Below, one piece after another: positions 1-14,000 of a DNA stretch of 64,000 bases. The notes beneath the pieces were generated by a model that was not told the origin of the DNA, did not search any database, and saw nothing but the letters and a program-made list of their open reading frames with translations. Source of the stretch: Chromobotia macracanthus (lineage: Eukaryota > Chordata > Actinopteri > Cypriniformes > Botiidae); the NCBI GenBank assembly GCA_036877525.1, contig JAZGTH010000072.1:3162001-3226000 (forward strand). The letters run 5' to 3'. The translations under genes and the position numbers were made by a program. Positions within the stretch are counted from its first letter, which is position 1. Every line of letters starts with the position of its first letter.

Positions 1-3000
1 ACTTGGAGAAAAAACACAACCGCAGCATCCTTATTCGACTGTATATAAGAACCGATCCTTTCTCTGTGCATCTACAGTATAATCTTCTTGACAATGTTTG
101 CATATATGGCAAATTCTCTGTCTGCCTTGTCTGTGTTCGTCCCTGTGTCTCAGCTTGGGGGTGGGCGGGGTTTACATCTGTCAATCAGCGTGGACGTGCA
201 CACCTCAGGCCTGGTTAACTGCATGTTTGTACCATTTTTTGGACCATCGGTGTGTGTGTGAGTGGAGTTTGGAAGGTTTATCTCATAATGAGGTGTGAGG
301 AGGTGTCCTCTGGGTTTCATTGTACCGGCCGTTCTGAAAGTTGAGATGTGCAACACAATATCACCATAATCCATTTATAGGCAGACAGACTGTTATTCAG
401 AGGCAGGTGCGAGATTGCAGGTGTGAGAAAGGTGGGCTGCTTGGATCGCTGAAGAGACAACTTTAAACCATTTGTTGTAAGGCTTGATTTGAATATAGTT
501 TGAATTTTTATATTGTTTTGAATGTGACGCATAATGCAGATTTCTATAGATGACATATTTTTGGAGTTTGTTATGTGCATTTATTTTGGTCCTTTTTTGT
601 AATGAGAAACAAGCACAGCTTAGTCATGAGGTGGTTTTAAAGAGTGTAAACATTTTTTTTCGTGTATATTCAGGTTTTTCATGCAGTAATTTTCTTTTCG
701 ATAACTTTTCATGCATTTCCAGTCATTTCTGATTTGCATGTGACCCTGGGTTTCACATAAATTGCAGGGTATTGGGTGTCGATCAGTTTTTGTAGCCTTT
801 GCGTATTGGGGAGGTGCCATCCCAACAATGTTTAGTGCCCTTTATAAACAATAGCTTGTTTGGAATATTATCACTGCACTTTTACCACCACGTTTCACAG
901 GCCGACGAAAACAAATGTGCCAAACGACTATAGGAGAATGTTCTGAACCAATGAAGAGCTCGCAATGCGGCGTTTGTCGGATCGTTTTCCATGACAAAAA
1001 TTGGTACGTTTAACCAGGCGAGCAACGACGAATTTTAAAAAAGGGTACAAAAATGCGACCAAATTCAGGTGTCGTGCAAAGAGGGAGGCACCTCCACCAG
1101 TCCTAAACATCCATGTTTTATTCAGGGGTTTTATTGTTTTGTTTTAATGGTAGCTTTTCATTCACTTCGTCAGTGTTTGCTTCATTCAGTTGCTTGTGTG
1201 TCTGTTCCGTAGCGGTGAATTCGTTTGGACAACGCAGGTTTCGAAACAGTTGGCGAATTGGAAGATGACAATAAATAGGAAAATGAAAAAAAGAAAAACA
1301 GACTATCAAAAATCGAAGTATATATGTGTATATGAAATAAAAACAAATGAGCTTAGATTTATTTAAAAGATTTTACAGTGTAGAAACAGAATTGACTCGG
1401 GAAGGGATCGGGTTCGATGTGAATTCAACTCTTTGTGGTGAAGAATCAGCTCAGATCTTGCACATAAAAGTTTAGATATTGTACTTACAAGTTACAGATT
1501 ATTATTTTTGTTTGTTTAATACAGGATTCTCTTGCTCTCTTTCATATTTATTGTCTGGTTGGGGAGCTGCGTAGCCCCTCTGTGCGTGGATTTACCAACA
1601 GCACAGAGCTGTCGAGTACCCGGGTACAGTCAGCCGAAACTCATGTGCCACAAACAAACGCAAATACTACTGTCTGGGGTTATTACCATTAAGGTTATGA
1701 TGATGATAATTACTGATAATATTATTCAATGAATGATAATTGTTATTAAAATTTTCTTTTTTTTCCAGAACAGCTAGGAACATGTGTGTTGGACTGCTTA
1801 TAAAAACAGTTCAGAAATAAAAGCCCCTTTTTCGTGTTACCTCGTCTGTGGTCATGCTTTGTGTCCTTTTTTTGTATTAATCTGCTTCATGTTTGAATTT
1901 TTTCCCTGTTATATTAATATGTGTAATCTTTCTTGACTTTAAACTTCCATCAGGTGACGTTTAGCCATTTTAAAGCCATGAATCCAGATCTAATCGTGCA
2001 AGCTCAGAGAAACAGAGCGCAGCTTTAGTGTTATTGAGTAAACAGCCCTCACTTGGATGTCATTTTTTATCCTGCTTTCATTAAAAAAGCTCAAATGAAT
2101 TTAAGCATCTTAAGGTTTGTTTACCTCCATGTATTGTAATATTTGTCCTCTCCAACCTCTTGTACATACATGTGAATTTGCACTGATTAAAACTGGAGTG
2201 ACTCCAGAAGTATTTGGACACTTACAAACGTCTGAATGTCTTCACATAAGATCACAAAGTGGCCGGACAAATAGTAATCAACTTTTTAACTTTTACCATC
2301 TGTGTCGATTTTCATAAAGTTAGTTCTCTTCACAAACACAAAAGTGTGCTTGTGCTGTCTTTAAGAGATAAGCAGCTTGCTTTAATAAATTATCTAGTGT
2401 AAAACCTTACATATATGTTTATGACACCATGTTAAAAATGTACAGTGCATGTTCCTGGACTTGTGATTGACTCGCAAGTGTGTGTTGTTCCTAAAAAGAA
2501 AAACAAAAATGTCTTTAGTCTTTCATTAAGGTGTTTTAAAGTGTTTTCCCATCCAAACAATTTTCAATAGATATAATTAAGACCCACACCCCATGTTTTG
2601 GGTTTAAATGTGACTAAAGCATCCATGTTGTCTGTATTTGATGAGAAAGTCATTTTCTCTGTTTATGTTTAATATGAAAGCTTAAATACCCAACTTCCAT
2701 ACTTGTATTTTTTCATTTGGCTTAAGGTGAAGAAAGATGATTTGTGAATAGTTTATTCTACAGAAGTCATTAAATGTAATATTTAAAGGTAACCTGAGGT
2801 CAGGACATGAGTTTAAAATGTCATCATTTCCCCATCATGACTGCAAGCCTTTATTCAAAATATGACTTTGTCTTGCCTCAGGTGATTCAGTGATCTGTGA
2901 CTGTAATATTATGGTTTTGCTCTTTATTTCTCAGTTCTCTCGTTCTCTCAATCTCTCGCTCTCTCTCGTTTTCTTTCTATCTGTCTCTCTCTCCCTGACA

Positions 3001-3013
3001 CCTCTCCCTGCAG

Positions 3014-3113
3014 TTCTGCAGTTTATAGACCCCCTCCCCACCCCACAGCTGAGTCTGTCCATCAAACTCGATGAGCAGCCATTAGGAGACCCGTGGACAG
3101 TTGACTTGTGTTC
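3014..3113 (+). other. Possible upstream exon (uncertain)
   Basis: A long CT tract ending in a good acceptor (CTCCCTGCAG, ending at 3013) is followed by unique, GC-richer sequence in one open frame (containing LSIKLDEQPLGDPW) and a possible donor (GTATGG) near 3114. It could be a non-coding 5' exon of myo18b or a chance splice-site pair. I do not recognise the peptide. Confidence 0.25.
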
Positions 3114-4278
3114 TGTATGGAACAGTTGCCAGGGCTGTTTGGCTATGTTTTACATCAAGATGTCATTTCTTATGAATAGGTTTATTCAATTCTAAATTTC
3201 CAGGTTTTGGGACCAATGGTATTGCGTCAATTCCAAGTTTCCAAACTTGACAGTTTGGGAATATTGATGCCATACATATAAAATAATCTATAAACTCATC
3301 TATATCCGGTGACATCCTGTTAAATCCTTAGTTTATCCACATTGAAATAACTTCCAGTTTTTCCCCCTCGTGTACTGAGCTCTTCCAGGGGCAAAGTGTT
3401 TCCCAAACAGGGTAGTGTGTCCCACCTCCTCTTAGTGCTGGATATTTATAGCAAAGTGTTGTGTTAACTCAGCTGCTATGCTTATCTCTGTGTGTGTGTG
3501 TTTGCGCGCATGGCTGTCTATGTCACTCTATTTTAGATTTCAGCTTCACACACACTGTGGCAGTGAGACTGTGCCCCTTGAGTTTGGCCTCTTAGTTTTT
3601 GGGAGTTCCACAAACACAAAACTGTTATTGGATATATTTTTTCCACTCCATAGACGAAGCCATCACAAGGTATGCCAACTACTTTTTCTTCCTAACACTC
3701 TGTTTCTTTGGTAGATACCTTGTTATATTTATAGATCTCAGACATCCAGGTCCTGTGTTGTCAGTGTGGTGGCCTAGCAGCTCTCCACACAGAAATAGGG
3801 ACCAAGCTTGACATTGGCCTGTTTGTGTAGGTCTAGAAGTTGAGTTTTGTTCTGGTTGAAGGCCGAATGGAGAAATTAAAGACCTTCTGTTGGGTCGTTG
3901 GGATATTTCAGGTCCAAAAGCAGAGCTGACTCAAGCTGAAATCTGAGAGCTTGTCTTCTGGTGTCATTTTCTTTCCCTGACTAATTTGTTTTGTTGTTTG
4001 CTCTGTAATATTCAGTGTGAACATGGTTTTTGTTCTAGTATGGCATTCAGGTCTGGCAGAATTTGAAATATGCACAATTGTTTTCAATAATGAATTGAGA
4101 ATGTGTTTCAATTCATTATCTCAAGGTGTTCCTTTGTAAAGTTTTGTAAAGTTTACAGTCAAATACATTTATACGCTTTTGGTGCATTTATATAAATATG
4201 AATCAGTCAGCAAGAAAAATGAGAAACCATTTATTGTTTTGGAAGAAGCCCAGCTGAGTGATGGTAAAAGTTGGTAAT

Positions 4279-4362
4279 GCTAACAGGGAACGTTCTGAGA
4301 ATGTTCTATAGAAGTTATCTCAAAGTTATTAAAAAGTTCTTGCAGTAATGTTAGTAGAATGT
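4279..4362. repeat. CCCAGCTAACA-family element, half copy
   Basis: Carries the GCTAACAGGGAACGTTCTGAG end and the TTCTTGCAGTAATGTTAGTAG interior of the family; the rest is missing. Confidence 0.6.
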
Positions 4363-5538
4363 GCATTGCTCACCGACTATTGCAGGGTGTCCACACTGCA
4401 CACTAAGCATTTTTCATTTTCTTCAGTTTGTAGTTATTGGCCTTGAAAAACAAATTTTATTGAATTAAAAATTACAGTATCTTGACATGATGGTATCTAG
4501 AAAAAAATAATGTTCACTGAAGAGTTTAAAATAACATTTTCTAATTGCATTTTTAAAACTTAAATGAGCGCAGGGCTAAAATTGAATGTTTTGTCTGTAA
4601 TATTCAAAAACTTCTATGGTGTTCAAAGGCGTGTGTTTGGTGTGTAATAGGATGCTATTAAATGTATTTGTTGCATTCTGTTTTTTTATTTGTGCAGATG
4701 TGTGTAATGTGTAATGCACGGAGGTCACGTGTCCAAATTCATTTCAGATTAATTTCATTGTGGATCAGCAGCTCATGCACAGAAAGAAACCGAGATGTTT
4801 TGTTTTGTTTGATGTGACAGTCAACATCTCGCACCAGCAGGGCGGCCAGTGAACACGCTGTTATGTTTTCATCTGCCAGCTAATTTGCATAACGCATCAC
4901 AACATGCTTTTCTGCGAATGTCTGTTTGACTAGTTTTTTCTGCGTAACTAGTTTTCTTAATTGCACATCAATTCCAGATCTAAAGAAACAAAAACAAGAA
5001 ACGTCTGGGTCACACACAACTCAATTAAGCAAGAAATTTATATATTATAAAAACAAACCCGTTTAAGCCATTATGATTTCTGCGTTGTGATGTATTATTT
5101 TCATGTTACTGAAGCACATTTTCTACATATTTCCATTGCTCTATGTATGAAATATCTTATTAACTATAAAAATAGTATAAAATATAGTAGTATTTTATTT
5201 GTGCTAATTTTAACACTAAAATCGTTAACTAAACAAGACCGTTTTCCTTACTGAATCTGTAATTAGGATGCATTTTTCACATTACGGTAAAAAATCACCT
5301 TTATGGTCCAAATAATCATTTTTAAGGTACAATAAATATTTTGTCTTTTGATCGTGGGATAAAACATGACCAAAAGAGCTGCACTCCAGTGCTGTCTGTG
5401 TGATTCTCTCTCACTCTCTGTCTCTCTCTCTCCGTCGGCAGGTCCACAGTGTCACTGTGCCCGTGTTTGCCACCCGTTGCGTCCTGCCTCACCCGTCCCA
5501 CCTGACTGAGTTCTCCGACCCTTCACTCCTCACTCATC

Positions 5539-8500
5539 ATGGCGCTCTCCTCACGCTTAAAACTCTGGGAACAGAAGGGAGGTGCAGAGCATCCGCTCAA
5601 CTCCACTACCACTGCTGCTGTTTAACCTGACTAACCAATCCTGAAATCTAGTCACGGGTTTGACCTCAAGCATGTGAGGTGTCACTGAGGTCAAAATATT
5701 CCCCCTCAAAATATAAAAACACACTTCTCAGTAATTTTAGTCATAGTGCTTAAATTAGCCTTGTTTATTATACTTGAAAATTGGCCTCAAGGCTATTCAG
5801 CCTTGTTTGTTGGCATTACATCTTCTTATTAAATTATCTTGGATTTAAAGGTGCAGCTGTGAAAACAGTTCTGTTTTTTATTTAGTAGTTTATAACAATT
5901 TATTTCATACCATTTTGAGCTGCAGTTTGTAACTTTTTGGGGTTAAAAATGAACATAAATCAGTTATTGAGCAAGTACATAACACGTCAATGTTCAAAAT
6001 GATCTAATTTTACCTCCGTTTGCAACTGTAAGTTTATAACAATGATTTCTAATTTGAACTGTCGGGTCTGATTTCCCAGGCAATGCCAGTTTGACTTTAG
6101 TTGACTTGAACATATGTAATGAAAAGTGCATTTACGTGGTCAGTTTTGATTTGCGACATTGCAATAGTGTAAAATCCTACATAATATTCTTTGTTTTAGA
6201 TGTTTAAAATTGTAAAATTGTTTCTGAAAAAAGATTCTGAATGCAAGTTTTTGGATTCCCTCTGTTGGGTGTTTGTATGAACATTTCCAAAACGTTATAT
6301 ATATCCTGCTAGAGATATCAAACATGAAATAATTCATTAATATTTAAAACCAATTTAATGTTTAGGCAGGCTTTAATTCACTTAGTTCGAGCCATGTTGA
6401 GGCTAAGTAGGTCTTTATGGTGGCTCATTTCCTGTTGCGTGCTCACAGGATGATATTTTTAGCAGCAGGCATGTCGTTTGGTTAATTAAGGGTTTTACGT
6501 CATCCCTCATTTGTCATTGGGTTATTATTCCAAACAAGACCACATTGTCTTTTCCCAATGGAATCCCAAAAACAGTATCGGCTGCAATGTATAGAGCAAA
6601 CCGAGGCAAGTTATTTTTGAAAGTCATTTTCTATGTAGTCATATACTGGAAAACCTTTAATACCAATAGAAAATGAAAACATTTCGTATGTTTTAAACAG
6701 AGGTGGCAGTACAGTAGTAGAGAGTTACAGATTTCCTCTAGAGTCAAAACTAGATTGAACATACAGAAATACTTCTAGAGCGAATACGTTTGTATAATTA
6801 GATTTGAAGTTTGATTTATTTACCATTATTTTTTCTTTTAAATCTTTTTATTTAATTTATACCATAGTGTTTCTGTGGTACTTCAAAGTACTTTTAAAAA
6901 TACCAATGTGTTTTATAAGGGTGAACCAGCTTCACTGTCTAGCCCATGTGCAGTTTTGTTGCTGTACCATGTGAACCCTATATAGTGTTACAGCTTCAGT
7001 GACCTTCTGAAGGACACCTGGAGTCTGCTGCCGTCTACCCGCGATTCACACCTGATCATGTGTTTGATATTCCTGTCTGCGGTTAATAGAGAGTCAGTGG
7101 ACCCTGCCAACACATATTTGAGACACCATATTTTGAGAGCCCTGAACATATACAATAGTTTTACTATAATATAATACTATCTGTTATAACCATGTTTTTT
7201 GGTGGGAATCTAGTCTGTAGGGAGAGAAAATGAGTGTTTAGCTCTGTGGTGGTATGGCTAGTCAACATTTGTCACTTTTTTAAATAATAAATTGAACTAA
7301 ACATTCATGGCTTGCTTCAAGTGTTTACTGTAATTTTGCTACAAATACCAGAATAGAATTGTGGTTATTATGGAAGATCTGTGGTACATTTTCTTAAAGA
7401 TACAGGTCACCTAAAAATGTATATCTTCCATTACTTACTCACCTTCATGTCATTCCAAGCCTCTTTTGCTCCTGAGGAACACAATAGATGATATTTTGAA
7501 GTACGTTGATAAGCAAACAACAGTGGCACCCATTGACTTCCATTGAATGAACACAAAACAACTGAGACATTTCTCAAAATATCTTCTTTTGTGTTCCACA
7601 GAAGTAAAAAAGTCCTACAGGTTTGGAATGGTAAATAAATAATAGTTTTTGTTTTCATTTTTGGGCGAACTCTTCTCTTGAGCAGAATTTCGCTTGCTTG
7701 CAAACGTAAGCTAGCAAGCTAAATCTAGCATGGTGGATTGTTGGATGGAGATGTGAGATTTGAATGTTATTACCTTCTGACCCGTTTTTAACGCCAGTGA
7801 TGGTGTTATTTTTAGAGTTAATGTGTTTGTTTATATGGAGGTCATGACTGGAGCTCGTGTTCTCATCTGTGAACAGATCAAAGAGGAGAAGAAGCCACCT
7901 CCTGCTGCAGCACCACCTCCACCTCCTCTCTCAGCAGTACCAGGAGGATTCCTCAAACAGCTGGTGAGAGAGACAGAGAAAGAAACGCGTCACAAAGAGC
8001 CAGATATCAAAGAGGAGAAGACGGTGAGATCTCAAACGGTCTCAGTTCAGTGGTTATATGTTGCTAGAAAACCTGGATATAACAGCTTTTCCAAGATAGT
8101 TCCTCAGCTATAACCAACCTGATCAAGAGTCAATAGACCAGGCTGACCTCAGCTAAACTAGGCATGCTAATCAGAACAAATCAGCAACTAAAATGTCTCA
8201 GTCCTACATCAGTAATGAACACACTGCTCGGAATGGCACTCTTAAAAATAAAGGTGCTAAATGATGCCATAGAAGAACCATTTTTGGCTGTATGGTTCTA
8301 TAAAGAACCTTTAACATCTGCAGGCTGGCAGACAGAAAAGATTCTTTGTAGTGGATAAAGGTTCTTTAGACTATGAAAGGGTAAGAAAGCAATGGTTCTT
8401 TTAACAACCTTTAACTTGATGGTTCTTTTGGGAACCAAAAATAGTTCTTCTATGGCACTGGTGTGAAGAACCTTTTGTGGCACCATTATTTTTAAGAGTG

Positions 8501-9453
8501 TCATTTTAAGGTGAGTTGTTAACGCCCCAAAGTTTAGTGTCTGTGATACTGATATACAGCATAAAGAACTGGAGCGTGGAATGAGACACACCCCATGTAA
8601 AACCAGATAACATCAGAAAGTATAGTGAAGACTCTCACTGGTTCTCTTGTGTTTTGTATCTCCCTTCACAGCCTAGAAAATTAAACGACAACCTGGTCCA
8701 GCATTTCTTGCTTCCAGACGAGACCCCACCAATTCTGGAGGCAGAAATGGCCCTGCGGGCAGAGCAGATGGTGAATGGTGAAAGAGGCCGCCATGGCACA
8801 CTAACAGAGAGGAAAACGTCCTCTCCCAGGAGAATGATGTCACCAAACTCAACCAATCAGAGCATAGAATCAAACCCCACCACTCCAGATATCAACAGCC
8901 AAGAATGGGCGCCCAGTCGAAGTACAGAAAGCATCTCAGACAAATCCAAGTCTCCAGCTCCACCAGCAGAGAAAGAAGTGAAGAAGGAAGAGGTTAAGGT
9001 ACGACAGGAAGTTAATGCACCAAAACGGGAAGTGAAAGAGGTGAGGCAAGAACCTGAAGGTCAACTCACTGTGACCCCCGTAAGAGAGGAGCCCAAGGTA
9101 CCAGCGGTAGGTCGACATCATATGACAACTTTACAGGACAGTACAACTTTATAGACCAAAGCATGATAAGTTCTAAATGAAATTGATCTTTGAAACACCT
9201 TATGGTCAGCTGAAAATAAGAAGCAGTTTTTGCTCCTAGGGGTTCTCGAGGTGGTTCTTTGAGGACCTAAAGTTCTTGATAGATCAGCTCAAAACTGTGC
9301 TGGTCTGATTTATGGCACCAGGCTCTGAAACCTTTTGGTTCTGATGGGAACCTTTATTTTTAGTACAGTATAGATAAGACTCACTTCATTGCCCTGCAAT
9401 AACTCTCTCTCCCTTTCTCTCTCTCTCACTCACTGTTTCTCTCTCTCACTCGC

Positions 9454-9497
<44 letters not shown>

Positions 9498-10974
9498 GAA
9501 GGATGTTTGGTATGAAGCTGGCAAGGTGTGGTATGTTTACAAAGAGGGCTTTACACTCGGTTAGTCACCAGAACTCTCTTTCCTCTGTTTGCGTGTTCAT
9601 CTGACATTTAAAGAGGTTCTTTTGAACCTAATGACACAGAACCCTGGAACGACTGTGTGACTGTGCTGTTGTTTTTGGTTATCAGCCTGTAAATTTCACT
9701 TCTTTATGTCTGAACCCTAGAACATCTCTCCAGTGGTGTTGAACTGCAGTTTATTAATAGCGAGTTCTCTTCGTAGATACTATATTTACACACAACTTTA
9801 TCGTTTTTTGGGAATATCCCAGAGGTCATTGTTTTGATACTTTGTAAATCTGGCCCTCAACCCCTTCTGAAAACTTTGAAAACATTGCTGTGTTTTTTGG
9901 AGCAGTCTGGTACATTATCATCGGCCCAACCAATGGTGTAAGTTTGGGGCCTGGGCAACATGTTTTCCAAACAATGGCAGAGGAGGTTGTGGAATGCTCT
10001 GGAAATACTGCACAAACATTTTGCACAGGAGTTCGCTAGATGTTTCCGTGTTACCTACAGACTAATCTCCTATGTAAGCTTTAGACTATTTGTGTTCTGC
10101 TGTTTAACAGCCCAAGATCAGCAGTTTGGGGATAAATGGGTTTAATGTTCTTATCTTATCAGGATCACAGTGTCTCTGAATCTACACGCTGTGGCTGCCA
10201 GGTTAAAAGATTAAGAAACACAATCCTGCATTATCCAGTGTTAGTGTGCTGTACACACTAGTATACACTAGGCACCACCAAATGAGCTCCACTCATTTGG
10301 TGGATTTACATCGGTTTCACGTGCAATGTAAATACAGCAAATTGCATTTCCAGTAGCACAAACAGGCCTTTTTTGTGGAATTCTCTTAGTCTTTAGATGA
10401 TTAAAGATGATGAATGTGTTGTACAGAAGAGTAGTTCCAGGAAGTTACATTACCGTGACCTTTAATCCGTCACTCTGGTTGGTGCATTTGTAACAGCCAC
10501 TCAGCTGAAGCCTGATGAGGGCACCCCTGAGCTACCAGATGGCCGGGTGAGGGTTCGACTGGACTCAGATGGTTCTGTCCATGATGTAACGGAATATGAG
10601 ATAGAGAAGGTACACTTAAACTCAGATTATATTGAATGTTTTTAAATCAATCTTCATATCAAGCAGTGCTGATGCGTTCCTGGTTGTGTTTAGCTGAACC
10701 CAGCAGAGCTGGACCTGTGTGAAGATCTGAGTGATATTGTGAGCGTGAATGAGTCGAGTGTCCTTCACATTTTGACCAATCGGGCTAAAGGGCATCTGCC
10801 CCTCACCCACGCTGGACCCAATCTGCTGGCACTGTGGCCTCCTCTATCTCCACCAGGAAAGGTATAGTAAGGAAATTCCATTGTTATTACCAGAAATACA
10901 AAAAGTACCATGATAATACTGTTTTTGTTACCAAAGGGATTACGTAAATACCCTTGTATTTGAGTCATTACGAC

Positions 10975-11028
<54 letters not shown>

Positions 11029-14000
11029 GTCTATTTTTTCCAGTTTACAAAAAAAACACAATTTAACTATATATTAAAAAAAACATATTCTAAACAAATT
11101 TAACACAAATGTACAAATGACCAGAAAGTAACTTTATTGAATAAAAAGTATTACTGGAAACACTATAAAACAGAAACAGTAAAAATATTTGTCAGTCAGT
11201 TCCATGGTGTGTGTATAGACAGAAACTGTACCATAAAACATCCACCGTACTTTTTAATAAGTGTTAAATGAGTCCATTGGGTTGTTCTGTTCATCTTAAG
11301 CCTCGGAGTCGGCGCTTTGACTCTTGGGTAGGTCCTGGGCCGCTCCAGGCTCTGGTGAGGAGGGTGTATGTGTCCATGGTGGGCCAGCGCAGGGACCAGA
11401 CGCTGGTGGCACTGGGCCGCAGCGGCACAGGCAAAACGACTTCCTGCCAGTCATTCTCACAGGAGCTGATCAAACAAGCTGGAACAGAAGGTGGAAGTCT
11501 TACCTGTGAGTACATCCAAGCCAAAACATAACCCAGCTAACAATTTTAGGTTGTTTCCCTTTGCATAAAGTAACAAAGTTGTTTTGAATGTTCAAAACAT
11601 CCAGTTTTTAAAGGTTGTATTAACATTATTGCTTTGTTGCATTCAGGCCATTTTAATTCTGCAACGTTTTTGAAACATTTCCCAGTCACATTTCACAACA
11701 GCTTAAGAATAACGTTTTTGATATATATGATCTATTCCATTATAAACTTTCTATTAACATTACAGCAAAAACTTTTTAATAACTTTGAGATAGCATTTAC
11801 AGAACATTTGCCAACGTTCTAAGAACTTTCCCTGTTAGCTGGGAAAGCTCAAGAATATTCCACACAATCTGGTGTTTAATGAATATGAATGTTTTGGGTA
11901 CTGCTGGGTTCTGGACGTGGGGGTCCGTTCGCTCCCCTTGGATCAGATCGAATCTGAGGCCCTGTTGCGCCAGAGTAACCATAGCAACAGCAGGCATCTC
12001 CAGGGCTTTGCGTCAGGATCTGTATCAGACCATACATGGACAAAATAGGTGTATTGTCATTATTTATCACTGAATTATATTTTGGATTATATATTTCAAG
12101 TATATCACCAAGAAACAAGAAAAGTGTTTTGTGCTAGATGCACGAAGAAAACTGGTTAACACAAGACAAAGCAGATTGCGTCATGAAAATTGCCTATGGA
12201 AATGAATTCAGAAAGTTATAGTATAAATTGCACGTGGTTACATTGTTTGGCTTGTCTCTGTTATTAACATGCCTCTGGGTGATGTTTACAAGCTCCGGTC
12301 CCAGTAATCACAACCGTGTCCTCCTCTCACAGTGAGATGTGATTTGTTTCGCTGAATATGAGTGTGTGTTTGTATAAATCCTGACATTAAGTGATAAACA
12401 CTATGGCACTGTTTCTTCTCGGTTGTTTAATGCTGTGTGTCGTGGCAGTGGAGCGGCTGCAGGCAGCGTTCACTGTGCTGCGCTCGTTCGGGTGTGTGAG
12501 CTCTGCTCACAGCGAGGCCTCGAACCGTTTCGCTATGGTGCTCTCACTGGACTTCAACCATGCTGGAGTGGCTGCTGCAGCACACCTGCAGGTGCGTCTG
12601 TCTTCTGTCTGTCTTCCTGCCTGACTGTCTTTCTGCTCATCTGTCTTCCTGTCTTCCTGCCTGTCTTCCTGCCTGACTGTCTTTCTGCTCATCTGTCTTC
12701 CTGTCTGTCTGTCTTCCTGCCTGTCTTCCTGCCTGACTGTCTTTCTGCTCATCTGTCTTCCTGCCTGTCTTTCTATCTTCCTACCTGCTTGCCCGTCTTC
12801 CTGCCTGTCTGCCTGCCCACCCACCTGTCTGCCTGTCTATGTGCCTTTCTGTCTTGTTCTCTGTCTGTCTTCCTGTCAGTCTGTCTAGCTTCCTGTTTGC
12901 CTGTCTGTCTATGTAAAGCCTGCTTTTGATATTGTCCTGTGAAACATGAAAAATGTAAATGAGGTTGAAGAATTGAAGATATGTTCTTCTAGTATTATGA
13001 AGTTGTTCGTCTCTGTTGTAGACGATGCTGCTGGAGAAATGGAGAGTGTTTCAGAGGCCGGAGGGAGAGAGTAACTTCCTGGTTTTCTCTCAGATGCTGG
13101 CAGGCATCAGCACAGACATGAGGTCAGTCGAGTCCCAGGAGATGTTGCTGCTCGCATTGTGAAGCTTTCTGGTTTCCTGTCATTTCTCCTCACAGGCCAG
13201 AGTGAACGATGATGCATCGTGTATTAGATGCTAAAGACAAAGTTACCATCGTTAAACCTAAATTATTTACCCTATTGTTAGTGGTTTGTTTTCGGATTCG
13301 TTTTCCTCTCTGAGGCACGCACAAGCTCTTCTGCGAACTCCGTTTGGCAGAACGCCTACGCTATTCAGAGCGTTGTATTAAAACAAAAGCCCCAGAGAGC
13401 TGGAGGAGGCAGGATCTGCTCTGATGTCATTTCCTGTGTAAGTCTGAGTGTGGCTGTCTTATTCTCTCACTGCAGGACAGAACTGCAGCTGCATCAGCTG
13501 AAGGAATACAACTTATTTGGTATCACATGCCCAACCAAGGTACAAACTATAAAATATCATATAAAACTATAAAAATCAATAAATGTTTATTCCTACAAGC
13601 TAAAATTCCCACCAGAGTCATGGCTTAGCAGTTGCATGTGTATGAGCACCTTGAGCTGCATTGCTTATGTGGAGGAAGCAAGTTTAATTCTGGCTTGCAA
13701 CATTACAGTAGCTGTCCACCCTGTCAACCAGATAAAGAAACCTAACATTTAAGCTGCATTTAATCTTTTAATGTTAACTTTAAACATAACTTTTTTGTTA
13801 AAAATAAATAAAAATTAGTTATTGAGCAAGTACATGGTAGATCAGTGTTCCAAACGGTGTCCTTACCCTGATTTGCAACGGTAAATTTATACATACAACA
13901 TACGTCATGAGAAGTACATAACATGCAATTTTGAGTTTCAAACAGAGATGGCTGTAGAGAGGCGAAAGTTACAGATTGCAGCTTTAGATTAAAGAAATAA

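Larger units (their letters stand above)
1..5441. other. Upstream/5' flanking region of myo18b
   Basis: No convincing coding exon. The sequence is AT-rich. A poly(A)-signal-like AATAAA at 1816-1821 followed by a GT/T-rich stretch could mark the 3' end of an upstream + strand gene, but no coding sequence supports this. A CT-rich tract at about 2935-3010 precedes a possible exon (see next entry). A half copy of the CCCAGCTAACA element is at 4279-4362. The myo18b promoter and non-coding first exon should lie here or further left. Confidence 0.5.
5583..7876 (+). other. myo18b: myo18b intron 1
   Basis: About 2.3 kb with no coding signal. It holds a TAAAGCTGCA-type element (about 5917-6130) and an inverted-repeat element related to one at 20053-20330 (about 7393-7680). 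The remaining sequence is AT-rich and featureless to my reading. Confidence 0.6.
5442..9106 (+). other. myo18b: myo18b exons 1-3: start codon and N-terminal extension
   Basis: Exon 1 follows a pyrimidine-rich acceptor ending at 5441. It carries 97 bases of 5' untranslated sequence, the ATG at 5539 and 13 codons to about 5577. Exon 2 (7877-8023, 49 codons) encodes a polyproline run then PGGFLKQLVRETEKE. Exon 3 (8672-9106, 145 codons) encodes a charged, serine- and lysine/glutamate-rich low-complexity region. Exons 2-3 join in phase 0. This ATG was chosen because the residues after it match the MYO18B N-terminus; the frame also stays open upstream, but that sequence has no family resemblance. 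The exon 1 donor is unusual (see findings). The acceptor before exon 1 implies at least one non-coding exon further upstream, which I could not fix. Confidence 0.85.

Noticed and set aside
1816..1821. Poly(A) signal as proof of an upstream gene end
   Set aside because: AATAAA is frequent in AT-rich DNA and no coding sequence ends before it; mentioned only as a possibility.
5442..5538. Open frame upstream of the myo18b ATG (VHSVTVPVF...)
   Set aside because: In frame with the ATG but unlike any MYO18B N-terminus and preceded by a splice acceptor; treated as 5' UTR.
9195..9365. Third copy of the ACTCTTAAAAATA element
   Set aside because: Has GGTTCTT and GGCACCA words but no clear inverted ends.
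10975..11028. Regular direct repeats resembling a CRISPR array
   Set aside because: A tetranucleotide microsatellite without spacers, in vertebrate DNA.
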